From: Hesseltinella vesiculosa
Taxonomy: Eukaryota; Mucoromycota; Mucoromycetes; Mucorales; Cunninghamellaceae
Direction: 5' to 3'
Length of the DNA stretch: 64,000 nucleotides
Assembly (NCBI GenBank): GCA_002104935.1
Contig: MCGT01000006.1
Location: forward strand, 372,001-436,000
Positions 35,447 through 47,072 of the stretch are shown in pieces; position 1 is the stretch's first letter; every line of letters starts with the position of its first letter. A model generated the notes under the pieces. The model saw nothing but the letters and a program-made list of their open reading frames with translations. It was not told the DNA's origin and searched no databases. A program made the position numbers and the translations under genes.

Positions 35447-35994
35447 ATGACACTCAAAGAACTCAAGATCAAGACAAACGTCGTCAAACGGTAAAGCGGC
35501 AGCCTTTTTTTGTGGAAGAAAAAAGGAAGAGCTTACAATGGCTTCGTTAGAATCTACAAGGAACACATTGCCTACGGAAAAGAAGCCGAGTCGCAACAAA
35601 AACGGATCGATAAACTGATTGAACAAGGCGCCGATGAAGCCGATATTCGAAAGCAGGTAAACGCTGGAAAATGGCTGCCAAGAATGACCATGGAGAAGAG
35701 GATGACAAGCAATGAAAGATGGCATCCTGACTCTAGGCTCTTAGAATGAAGTACTGGACGAAACGTTCCAGATGATACCCGATGTGAACAAGCGATTGGC
35801 AAAGGCATACCAAGAATTACTGGACATGACAGTAAGTGAAAAATAGACACACGGGCAGGGTCTGGACAAAAAAAGGAAGGAAGGATTGACCGTTTTGGAA
35901 CAATTAGGAGGACAGCCAATATGAATCAACGGTGGAGCTGCAGGAAGCTCTTACAACCTTGCAAGACTTTGACCCTGATCAACTGGCTCAATAA
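35447..35994 (+). CDS. Tubulin-binding cofactor A
   Basis: Four short exons (35447-35490, 35551-35656, 35745-35831, 35908-35994) give 107 residues, matching the ~108-residue family length. Cofactor A (yeast Rbl2) captures beta-tubulin after CCT folding, before alpha/beta dimer formation. The predicted three-helix bundle is clear: LKELKIKTNVVKRIYKEHIA, then a long EAESQQKRIDKLIEQG helix, then MIPDVNKRLAKAYQELLDM and a last helix ending LQDFDPDQLAQ. The conserved K-x-x-V-x-R-x-x-K-E-x-x-x-Y motif spans the first intron. Confidence 0.92.
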
Positions 35995-36453
35995 AAAATA
36001 ACGGTTTTTGATTGGCTCTTGCCTCATTGGCCACCGGCCTTGTTGATCTCATCACCAAATCACGAGCCAAGAACTCCCGGATTGAAACTGGCATTCCATC
36101 TCCGCGCGCGTTGTACCTATTTTGAGTTTCTTTTTTTTTTTTTCTTTTTGCAGCCGACCTTTTCCTTTTTTCTTTTTCTTTTTTTTCTTTCTTTTGTTCT
36201 TGTTACTGTTGCCTTGCTCTTTCTGCCTCAAGGTTTCTTTTATTTGATCCTTTTATTGCCCTTTTGTTCTTGTGTATTGATCAATCCCTGTTTGGTTTCA
36301 ATCAAGGTAAAAGTGCATCCACCCCCTCTTTTTTGGCAATGTCTTTGTTGTTGGACGACCTGTCAAACATCATAATGGTTATCAAGAAAGAATGGATGAC
36401 CATTTTATCCTGTCCAAGCGAGAAAACTCACATATACCGTTTTAGATCAAAAG
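35995..36453. other. Chitin synthase upstream region
   Basis: Strongly pyrimidine-rich. A short frame starting at an ATG near 36340 (MSLLLDDLSNI...) lies in a different phase from the chitin synthase start. It might be an upstream ORF or an unplaced first exon, but no donor joins it in phase to 36454. Confidence 0.4.
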
Positions 36454-39400
36454 ATGCAAGACGACACTCGCACCAACATTGCAAGTCTCCCCAGGGAAAA
36501 CAGCAACAAGGGTCCCTCTGAAGATGCTATTCTCCATCTTTTGCATCAACGTTATAAACAGCATTTACCTTATACCCAACTTGGCCACTCTGTCTTGGTT
36601 GTCGTAAACCCATACCAGCCCTTGGAATTGATGAATGATGCCACCCTCAACACCTACGCGGACGCTTGCTATCGGGATCTCTCCAATGCCAAGCCCACAC
36701 TTCAACCTCACGTCTATGAATTGGCTGCAAAGGTATACTTTCATCTACGCCGAACCGGTCAAGATCAATGTGTTATCCTCAGGTAAATGAATGGCGTGGA
36801 AGGATTTAATTATGGACAGGTTCCGAAGAAGGGGCTTTTTTTTTTTGTTTAAAAATATCCTGATTTCTATTTATGGCGTCGAGTATTGGGCAATGGGATT
36901 TCAAAACACTCACTCAAACCTTGTTTTTTTTTAAATAGCGGTATTACTGCATCTGGCAAAACCACGACTCGTAACCACCTGCTCCACCAGCTTCTCCAAC
37001 TCTCAACGCATACCAAGAAGGAAAGAAAAGTCCAACAGCAAATCCAAAATGCCTCTATCATCCTGGAAACCTTTGGCCATGCCTCCACCGCTCAAAACAA
37101 CTCGGCTTCGCAGTTTGGCATGTTCCAAGAAATCCAATTGAACGAACGTGGCCATTTGGTGGGTGCTCAAACCCTGGCCTTTGCTTTGGACAAGTCTCGC
37201 CTGCTCGCCCCGGTCTCCAAAGGCTCCATGAACGAACGCAATTTCCATGTGCTGTACGCCCTCTTGGCCGGTACCACCGACGACGAAAAAACCGCCCTTT
37301 ATCTGAATTTCGAATTGGATCATTTCCGGTACCTGAACCATCAGCGCACCACTTCCGAGGATGAAATCAAGTTTGGTACCTTGAAAACCGCTCTGAAAAC
37401 TTGGTAAGCCAAAGTCTTTTTTTTTTTTTTTTTACTACGTCAAATACTCATCCTTTGATCTTACCTAGCGGGTTCAAATCTGCCACCGTCACCTCCATGT
37501 TCCAGCTGCTGTCAGCCATCTTGCACATGGGTAATCTTCAATTTGCCGAGCCAGAAGATGCCATGGTCCAAGACGCTTGTTGCGTCAAGAATGCCGATGT
37601 CTTGCATGCGGTAGCAGCCCTGCTGGGTGTGTCGGCCACCAAGCTCGAAACTGCCCTGACCTACAAGCTGCGCCTGATCCGCAACGAGCTCTGTACCATC
37701 TTCCTCAATCCCCGTGCCGCCGAAGAACAACGGGACAGTTTCGCCTGCGCCCTTTACCAATCCCTGTTTACTTGGATTGTCGAAAACATCAACACCAAGC
37801 TGTGCCACGGCGACCCTGCCAACTTTATCGGCCTGATGGACATGCCCGGCTTCCAGAACTTCAACAACAACAATACCTTTGAGCAGTTCGGCTTCAACTT
37901 TGCTAACGAACGCCTGCACCAGTTCACTATCCAACAACAATTCAGCGACTCGCCCGAAGCCTTGGGCGACGGCCTGACCCTGCCCAAGGTCGTCACCATG
38001 GACAACATCGGCTGCTTGGATCTCCTTGGGGGCGGCAACAGCGGAGCTGGCCTGATTGGAGCCGTCAATAAAGCCAGCGCCAAGTACCAAGCTGGCGCCA
38101 CCGATGCCACCGATGCCAACCTGCTCGCCGATATCCAGCGTCAATACAACGGCCACCCTAGCTTCATCTCAGCCCAAGCCTTTTCCTTTGGTATCCACCA
38201 CTTTGGCGGAACCGTCCACTACTCCATGGACCACTTTTTGGATAAGAACATGGACAGCATGTCGCCCGACTTTGTCAGCTTGCTCCGCGACAACAGCACC
38301 AACCCCTTCGTCACCTCCCTCTTCCAGAGTGCTGCCATGGCCACCGAGTCGCATCCCAACGACGACCGCACCATTGTCAAGGCCCAGCTCACCAGCAAGC
38401 CTACCCGTGCGCCTTCCATGCGCCGCAAGACCACCAGGCGCCTTCAGCGCAAAAACACCGTCAAACAGCCAACCATTCCCGAGGAGGGCGACTTGCCACC
38501 AGACACCCTGCCTGACACCTTGCCCGACAAGCAAGCCGAGGACGACGACATGCTCATGATGGAAGACGTCAAGGTGGCCACCGTCCTGGATCAACTCTAC
38601 ACCACCCTCAACGACCTGTTTGTCACCATGGCCGGCACCCAAATGTACAACGTCATCCACATCCGCCCCAATGATGCCCACTCGCCCGACCGCTGGGAAA
38701 CCAGCCGCATCAAGACCCAAGTGCGTGCCTTCCTGCTCTCTGACCTTGCCCTGCGCCGCTCCCGCGAATATGTTATCAACTACACCTTTGCCGAGCTCGC
38801 CAGCCGCTATGAGCCTTTGCTGGCCTCCATGATCGACATCCACAACAAATCTGACCGCCAAATCACCGAGGCGTTGTATGCCTTCATGACCTGGAACGAG
38901 CAGTCGGCCTTTGTCGGCCACGACATGATCTGGCTTGCCTATGAACCCTGGAAGGATCTTGAAGACGGTCTGCGTGCCTTGGAAAAGGAAGCTCGCACAC
39001 GAGCCAAAGAAGGGGATGATGGCCAAGCTGCCCTCCCACCCTCCGCCTCCTACCAAGACCTGCACAACATGCCTTTGGAACACGACCCACGTCAGCAACA
39101 CGGCTATCTGGATGCGTCACCCAGTGTCTATGGTGGCAGCTATGTTGCCAGTGAAGAAGGTCTCCGTCGCGATGACATGGCCAGTCAATGGGGTGACGAA
39201 TCTGAATGGGGTATTCATGGTCTGGGTGAAGGGTAAGAACAGCAACCCGAAAAAAAAAAATAGCAACGACCTCATTATTATTATTGTTTTTTTTTTTTTT
39301 TACCTCGCCTCAGCTTTGGCCCCAACATGGACATGCGCAAAATGGTCGAAGACTACCAATCCCCTCAAGTGGAAAATGTCGAAGAAGTGCCCATCACAAC

Positions 39401-42400
39401 CGTCCGTATTTGGTGGGTACGGTTTGTCTGGCTGATGACTTGGTGGCTGCCATCACCTCTGCTGAAATGGATCGGCAAAATGAAGCGCGATGACATCCGC
39501 ATGGCCTGGCGTGAAAAGGTCACGCTGTGTTTGATGATCTTCTTGTTCTCGTGTGTCACTCTCTTCTTCATCGTCGGCCTCGGCTATGTCCTCTGCCCCG
39601 GCACCAACACCATGTACTCACCCGCCAACGTCCAAGCCCACGGTGTCAAGGAAGACAACTACCAATCTGTGCACGGTATCGTGTACGACGTCACCAACTT
39701 TGCCTTGACCAACCACGGTGGCTCCAGCTATCCAGCCAATGCCGACACCATGTCTCAAACAGCCGGCATGGACGTCACTGCCTCCTTCCAACTCCCTCTG
39801 ACCGTTGCTTGCGCCAACCTGGTCTCGACCGTCGGTGTCCAGATCAGCGTCAACAACAGCGATCCTGTGCTCTCCATGTCCCACACCACCGGCCAATATG
39901 GTGTCCTGACACCCTTCAAGGACAACAACTGGTACTGGAACACATTTTTGCCCAATATGAAGATGTACAAAAAAGGCACTGTCGTCATCAAAACCAACGA
40001 TCTGTGGAACGATTTCCAAGGCTGGGGCCGCAATGCCATGGTCATCCACGGCAAGGTGTATGACTTGACCGACTATTTCACCACCATGAACCGCTATGGC
40101 TCCACCAACAAGGAATATAACTTCTTGAACTCGGCGGTTGTCCAGCTCTTCCAGACCTACAGCGGCACCGACGCCTCCAGCAAATGGGACCAATACTTCA
40201 CCAAGCTTGCACCTGCCGACCAAGCCAACAACATGAACTGCCTCAACAATGCCTTTTATGTCGGTGATATTGACGAACGTGACTCTGTGCGCTGTACCTT
40301 TAGCAACTACCTGCTACTGGCCTTTGCCTGCGTGATGTGCCTGACCATCCTGGTCAAATTTATCGCCGCCTTGCAGTTTGGCGGCGCGCCCACGCCTGAA
40401 GAGCACGACAAGTTTGTGATCTGCCAGGTGCCCTGTTACACCGAAGACGAGGAATCCATCCGCAAGACCATCGACTCCTTGACAGTGCTCAACTATGACG
40501 ATCGCCGCAAACTGCTGCTCATTATTGCTGACGGCATGATCATGGGCAGTGGGAACGACCGGCCCACGCCTCGTATTGTCCTGGACGTTCTCGGCTACGA
40601 CACCACCCAAGACCCGGACCCACTGATGTTCAAGTCGATTGGCGAAGGCAGCAAGCAACTCAACTATGGCAAGATCTACTCGGGCCTGTACGAATGCGAA
40701 GGCCATGTGGTGCCTTATCTGGTCGTCGTCAAGGTCGGCAAGGCCTCGGAGCGTGCCAAGCCCGGCAACCGTGGCAAGCGTGACTCGCAGATGATCCTCA
40801 TGAACTTCCTCAACAAGGTGCACTTTGACAGCCCCATGACGCCCATGGAACTGGAAATGTTCCACCAGATTAAGAACGTCATTGGCGTGCACCCGTCCTT
40901 TTACGAATACATCCTCATGATCGACTCCGACACCGAGGTGGCGCCCAACGCACTCAACCATATGATCTCGGTCATGTTGCACGATGGTAAGATTGTTGGC
41001 CTCTGCGGCGAAACCACGCTGAGCAACGAAGGCCACTCCTGGACCACCATGATCCAAGTCTACGAATACTACATCTCGCATCATCTTGCCAAGGCGTTTG
41101 AATCGCTGTTTGGCTCCGTCACCTGTCTGCCTGGTTGTTTCTGCATGTACCGCATCCGCACGCCTGTCAAGAACGAGCCGCTGATCATCTCGCCCAAGGT
41201 CATCAACGACTACAAGGACAACCACGTCGACACCCTGCACAAGAAGAATCTGCTGCATCTCGGTGAAGATCGTTACCTGACCACCTTGATGATGAAGCAC
41301 TTCCCCAATCACAAAATGAAGTTCACGCCCTATGCCACCTGTAAGACCGTGGCCCCCGACAAGTGGAAGGTGCTGCTGTCCCAACGTCGCCGCTGGATCA
41401 ACTCGACTATCCACAATCTGCTTGAAGTCGTTCTGCTGCCCGACTTGTGTGGCTTCTGCTGTTTCTCCATGCGTTTTGTCGTGCTGCTCGACCTGATCGG
41501 TACCCTGACGTTGCCTGTGACCTGTTTGTACCTGATCTACCTGATTTACGTCATCGCCTCCGGCAACGGACCTTTCCCCCTGATTGCCTTGGCCATGCTT
41601 GCCGGTGTGTATGCCTTGCAAGCCATCCTGTTTATTCTCAAGCGCCAGTGGCAGCACATCGGCTGGATGATCTTCTATATCCTGGCCACCCCCGTCTTCT
41701 CCTTCTTCCTCCCCGTCTACTCCTTCTGGCACTTTGACGATTTCTCCTGGGGCAACACGCGTGTGGTCGTGGGTGACAACAAGCAAAAGAAGATCATTGT
41801 CACCGACGACGAAAAATTCGACGAAAAGATGATTCCTCTCAAGAAATGGAGCGTGTACGAACAAGAGCTTTGGGAACTAGGCTCGCATGGCTCCAAGGAC
41901 AACCAAAGCTATGCCTCTGGCTACCCCGGCACCAAGAGCATGTACGGCGCCCCTCAAGGTGGCAACGGCGGCAGTGTTTATGGTGGCGGCAGCGTCTATG
42001 GCGGCGACTATGACTACTATCGCGACACAAAGGCCCATGACAAGCCTGCTTCCGGCTTCAACAACAGCTACCGACCTTCCTATGCCGGCTCCGTCGCGCC
42101 TCCTCAGATGGATGACTACCAACAACGCATGTCCATGCCTATGTCGCAAGTCCCTCAGGCCTCCTCCTTCTATCCCCCTCCTTCGTACATTCCCTCCAGC
42201 GGTTCCGTCCACAGCTTCCATGGCTCTGGCACGCCCTCCATGATGATGATGGACTTCAACAACACCGAGCTCGCCAGCCTGTCCGGCCGCAATAGTCCTG
42301 CTCCCCCCAGCATGTACTCCATGCCGCCTGGTTTCCCCTCCGACAGTGATATCTTTGAAGCCATCAAACATTTCCTCGCCACCGCCGATCTCATGACCGT

Positions 42401-42582
42401 CACCAAAAAGCAAGGTATATCTCAAAAGAGATCAAATTATCGCAGTGGCTCACCTTTTTTTTTTTTTTTTTTCTCCTTCCTTAGTGCGCAACGCATTGGC
42501 CAGCCAATTTGGTTTTGACATGGCCCTCAAGAAAGACTTCATCAACTCTAGCATAGAATCCATTTTGCAAGGCCGAGAGTAA
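36454..42582 (+). CDS. Chitin synthase with N-terminal myosin motor-like domain
   Basis: Five exons (36454-36782, 36939-37403, 37469-39232, 39314-42414, 42485-42582) give 1918 residues. The enzyme polymerises GlcNAc from UDP-GlcNAc into wall chitin at hyphal tips. The motor-like domain (~1-770) keeps a Walker A pattern (GITASGKT, about residue 111). Switch I (NNSASQFG) and switch II (MDMPGFQNF) depart from consensus, so ATPase activity is doubtful. Two membrane spans and a cytochrome-b5-like segment follow. The catalytic region has IDSDTE (Asp 1390/1392), CLPGCFCMYR, EDRYL (1504-1508) and QRRRW (1543-1547), then three or more C-terminal spans. A Gly/Tyr/Ser-rich linker leads to a C-terminal DEK_C-type helix domain crossing the last intron. 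This layout is that of class V/VII enzymes. The start is the least certain part. Confidence 0.95.
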
Positions 42583-42990
42583 AAATACATTCATCCCTCG
42601 TTGCATCTCCATCATCCCACTCCATATTACAGTATACCTGTTGTGACCCCCCCCCCTCCCCTCTTTTTTTTTTCTGTACCCATATTTATATATTTTCCAC
42701 CTACGTTATTAGTTCCAGCCAGTCTTTTTTGTAATAAAGCTGACCTTGCTCAATCATTCTGGAACTGAAAAGCCATTTTGGCATGGCAAGTGCTCTGACA
42801 CCAATCGGAGGAGATCTATTGTTTCCCCAAAGCAGGAGCTGGAGGAGCACACATTATCTTCATTAGCCCTTCGGACTTTGCAGGTTGTTTGCGCTGGATC
42901 AGCCGGCACGATGATGGAAAAGCCTGCTCCTTGAAAATGCAGGCAGCGTCCTCCGAGGATGTCAAATCTACTCTTTATTATTCCATGTAG
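42583..42990. other. Convergent 3' UTRs
   Basis: A C9 run and a T11 run near 42640-42675, an AATAAA-like signal at about 42732, then the PIP30 gene end on the minus strand. No gene is seen. Confidence 0.5.
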
Positions 42991-43775
42991 TTATTCCGAT
43001 TCGCTGCCGCTGTCTCCATAGTCTGCCAAGAGAGATCCTAGACCTGCAGCAGTGGTTGCTGCGGGAGGATTGGTTGTGGCAGGCCCAGTGCTTGACCCGG
43101 TCTTTGTCTTGTCAGTCTTGGGTTTCTTGCTGTTGGTATCTGGCTTGTCGTCCATGCTCGCTTCGTCATGAGACCGTTTCTTTACCAGTACAAGGCCAGC
43201 CATTTTGCTATTAGACTCTTTCTTTGTCGCTGGCTTTTTTGTGGATGAGGTGATGGTGGTCAAAGAAGGTCTTCGTGTCGAGGCCGGAGGCCGTGCGTTG
43301 TTGGACGGCGGTAGGCGAGTTGATTCCACAGCTCTAGAGGAGGCAAGTATAAAGAGAATTAGGCCCACTCCCATTGAAACAGGGACAGCATTACTTTCTG
43401 AATTCCTCCAGTTCAAGCTCATCTTTGGCTTTTCTTGCTGTGTCCTGCTGATGCTGTGTTTCGGAAAGGGCTTGATAGTATTCCGCGTCTTCTTCATCGA
43501 TACGCTTGACCAGGTTGCTAAATTTTGTCTTTTCTCTAAATTCGTCTTCCTTTTTCAGTTTCTGTTCTTGGAGTCGTTCGTAGAGCGTGCGTGGATCGTA
43601 TTCGGCATCACTGCTGGATGCTTTGACACTCGACGCATCTTTCAAAATATAGGTGAGAAAGCGTTCAAGCCTATCTCATTGCCTGTGAGTTAGCAGGCAG
43701 TTTACCTTGGGTATTTATGTCTTTTTCTTCATTATCCGTAACAATAGAGCGAGAGACAAAACTTTTAAATGACAT
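42991..43775 (-). CDS. PIP30/FAM192A (NIP30) domain protein
   Basis: Three exons in transcript order (43775-43706, 43638-43395, 43333-42991) give 218 residues. The family's human member binds the PA28-gamma proteasome activator in the nucleus. The N-terminal NIP30 domain is recognisable: SFVSRSIVTDNEEK, then EYDPRTLYERLQEQK and FSNLVKRIDEEDAEYYQAL, followed by a charged helix. The C-terminal half is basic, Ser/Thr/Pro-rich and disordered, with a probable nuclear localisation signal (KKRSHDE...KKPK), ending in a short acidic GDSGSESE tail. The gene diverges from the RBM26-like gene across 166 bp. Confidence 0.85.
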
Positions 43776-43941
43776 GGTGATAGAATAGAGAGAAGAAAAA
43801 AAAAAAATTCAGGCAGGCGCGCAAACAAAGCAGTCCAAAAAAAGACACAGCGTCCGCCATTTTTTTTTTAAAAAAAAAATGCCTGTGCTCGCTTTCCGCT
43901 TTTTTTTTTTTCTTTCTTCATTTTCAATTCATTGCCATAGC

Positions 43942-46329
43942 ATGAGCGATCTTGAAAGTTTCATTCGAGAACAAGTCACAAAAAGGTAATGGCGACCATG
44001 GATCAACAAATACTCAATAGGCTTCATCACTGACCCTTTTTGCTTTTTTATATTGGCCTGCGACTCTCTGTAGTTGCGATGCTGATCCAAACGTCATGAC
44101 AGAATATGTGCTTGCTTTGGTGGCTGATCCTCGGTTCCAACAAGATCCAGTCTCCATGAAAGACGAATTGAGAGAATTCTTTGAAGATGGTAAACCGGAT
44201 TTTTTTGAACTGGCATTGTCTTTGTTGTGCATGCTAAACATGGGGGGGTCATCCCCCTTTTCTTTATTAGAGACAGACAACTTCATTCGTCAACTCAAAA
44301 GCCGCCTTCCATCGTCGAAAGAAGAATCGCCATCATCCTCTTCCGATCATCGCCGCCGCGGATCATCTGAGCGACATGACCAACGCCGCCGAGACGATGA
44401 CGACGACGACGACGAAAACGGTGAACGAAGCTTCAAACATAAGCGATCTCGTGAGAGCGATGATGAGCAACCACGCCACCGCCGACGTTACTCGGACGAT
44501 CAATCCAGCAAGCATGCTCGCTATGACGATGACAGCCGCAGCTCCAGACCCTATCGCTCTCGCCTTCCCAAAGGCAAATGCAGAGACTACTTTGGTAATC
44601 CTCAACTGCCAACTTTTTTGGTTTTCCTTTATGCCATGCCTCAGCTGGTTAGCTGACTTTTTTTTCTCTTTAGACAAAGGCTTTTGTATGCGTGGCGATC
44701 TGTGCCCTTTCAGCCATTCGGATGATACGAACGATGATCGCAGCAGCAATGGTTTTAGCGCCAATGGCCCTCCTGCACAGATGAACATGTACCGTAAGTA
44801 CTTTTATGATTAGATTATCAATAGACAGCTCACTTTTTTTTTTTTTTTTTGTGTGTGGCGATAGCTGGTGGTCAATTCGATCCCTCAATGTTCCAAGCTA
44901 TGCAGCAAGCTTTCCAAATGAACCCTGGAATGATGCAAAACATGCTGCAGCAACAGGGCGTGCGCGTGGGTGGACCGATGCGTTACGATGGTAATGGGTT
45001 CCAAGACTATGATGGCGGTCGTGGCCGTGGTCGCGGCCGTGGCCGTGGTCGAGGTCGTGGCAACTATGGCTATGGACCACGCGGAGCTCCGTATCAACAA
45101 CAGCAAGACGCCAAGCCCAATACCAGCCTTGTTGTCGACAATATCCCTCCTGAAAAATGCCAAATCACCACGATCAATGACTTTTTCAAGAAATTCGGCA
45201 ACATCGTCAACATTAACTTGCAACAAACCAAAGCCATCCTGCAGTTCTCTTCTCGCGAAGAAGCCGAAGCTGCCTACAACAGCCCCGATTCTATCTTTGA
45301 CAACCGCTTTGTCAAAGTCTATTGGCACCGAGAAGACCGCGACTCAAGGCCACAACAACAAAACTACACACGGCCTTCCTCCTATCAGCAACAACGGCCA
45401 TCCTACAACCAGGATGGGTACCAGCAAACCGCCCTTGGGCCAGCCGATGCCGCCTTTCCTCCATCCTCCGATACCGCTGGCGCGGATCCCAATGCCTCTC
45501 AGCGTCCTCCTGCATTAGCTGCTGGTCAAGTCAATGAGCCCGACCCTGATTTAGTGGCTGCAAAGGCCGCAGAATTAAGCAAACTCAAAGCCGCCAAGGA
45601 AAAACAGCGACAGGAGCAAATGAAGGCCCTTCTGGAACTGCAAAAGGAAAAGGAAAAACTGCTGCAAGATCAGATCCAGCGCCAAAAGGCCGTGCTGGCT
45701 CAACTGGAAAACAAGTCGCTCACAACCTCTGAGAAAGAGGAGCTGATGAAGTCATTCAAGCAACTGTCGCAAGAAATCGATGTTGCCCGAGCCTCCAGCC
45801 AGCGGGACACCGAGCAGAAACTCGCCAAATTGAAAGCTGATGTAAGCAAGCAAAGTGGCATTCTGCCAGATCAAAAAAAAAAAAACAGTCGTTCACCCTT
45901 CTTTCATTTAGGCCACCATGCTTGGTATTGCTCCTCCTTCGTTGGCCGGTGCGCTGATCGGCGGTCATCGAGGCGGCTATGGTGGTGGTGCCCGAGGTGG
46001 GTTTGCCAATGCGCCCATGAAGCGATCTCTGGATCATCGCCCAACCAAGATCCTGATTCAGCAGCCCGAAGCAAGCCAAGATGCCACTGTATTGAAGCCT
46101 CATTTTGAACAATTCGGCAAAGTGCTTTCTTGGGAAGTCGGTGACCAGGGCATTGTTGCCCATTATTCCCAACGGTTTGAAGCTGAAAAGGTAAAGATTA
46201 GGTCTGCTTTGGCATAGAAAAGACCCAAGGATTGCTTATTTTTTTTTCCATGGTTAGGCCATGAACTTTGGTTCCAATTTCAATGATACAAAACTGGCTT
46301 TGTCTTGGTTCACTGGTCCCTCTGCATAG
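43942..46329 (+). CDS. RBM26/RBM27-like protein (PWI-like, CCCH, RRM)
   Basis: Seven exons (43942-43985, 44074-44189, 44271-44594, 44674-44793, 44865-45841, 45912-46190, 46258-46329) give 643 residues. RBM26/27 and fission yeast Rmn1 act in nuclear RNA surveillance. The N-terminal PWI-like fold (SCDADPNVMTEYVLALV...ELREFFEDETDNFIRQL) is completed only when the 81-nt intron 44190-44270 is removed. That intron has no stop and keeps frame. One CCCH finger follows (CRDYFDKGFCMRGDLCPFSH, split by an intron). Then comes an Arg/Gly box (RGRGRGRGRG) and an RRM starting SLVVDNIPPEKCQITTINDFF. A long Lys/Glu/Gln coiled coil and a second RRM-like end (KILIQQPEA...) finish the protein. All junctions keep phase. 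Confidence 0.9.
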
Positions 46330-47072
46330 ATTTATTTGACATTTCTTTGGTTGGCTTTTTTTTTTTGTTTTCCATCGCCCTTCACCGATTTTCTCAAATA
46401 AAACGGCTGCAACCTCTCGTTTTCTTCCTACATCATCGTCCTACCCCTGTCTCTAATTTTTCTAATAGATGTCACCCTTCTCTTAATGCTCTGAGTTGTT
46501 GACACACGTGCTGTAGGGCCAGGGCACCAGCGGTCGATCACCAATTCTCACCCAGCAAGAATCATCCACGAGGTTCCTTTCAAACCCTGCTTTCAGAACC
46601 GCCCAAATCGAGAACTGTCGGTGTAACAATCAATGGGAGAACCGTAGCCGAGCCAATGAAGTTCATGCTGGTGCAAGGTTCATCGTGCTCGCCATGCTTT
46701 TTTCTGATGCTGACTGTGTATCATCCACAGAGCGGACCCTTGAAATCGGTGGCTACAAGCGGCCAGTCGAATCATCCAAAAAAAAGAACCCTCTCTCATC
46801 AGGACAGGACAGGAAAGACAGTAGTCAAACCAGCGAACACTTTGTCCAATTTGTTCAAAAAAGGGAGTCTTGTGACGACATGGCGAAGCTGATGCAAGTC
46901 GACCAAGTGTGAAAAAAGTGGCTTGCAAGAAAGTCCGCCGGCCAGCGGGCTCTGAAAAAAAGGGCGTCCTTCCAGACTTGGGCAAAATTGAGCGGTGCGG
47001 AAACATTCTTTCTTCTCTGTCTCGCTTTTTTTTTTTGTTTCTTTCTTTACTTTTTTTTTTATTGTTCGGTTG
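46330..47072. other. Intergenic, no gene recognised
   Basis: The 743 bases between the RBM26-like stop and SIN3 contain only short frames without family features. T runs precede the SIN3 start. It probably holds the SIN3 promoter. Confidence 0.45.

Noticed and set aside
38169..39101. 310-codon minus-strand frame in the chitin synthase motor exon
   Set aside because: Gly/Val-rich antisense shadow without start context or family signal.
40314..41864. 516-codon minus-strand frame opposite the chitin synthase
   Set aside because: Antisense shadow of a GC-rich, codon-biased exon; the plus strand carries intact catalytic motifs.
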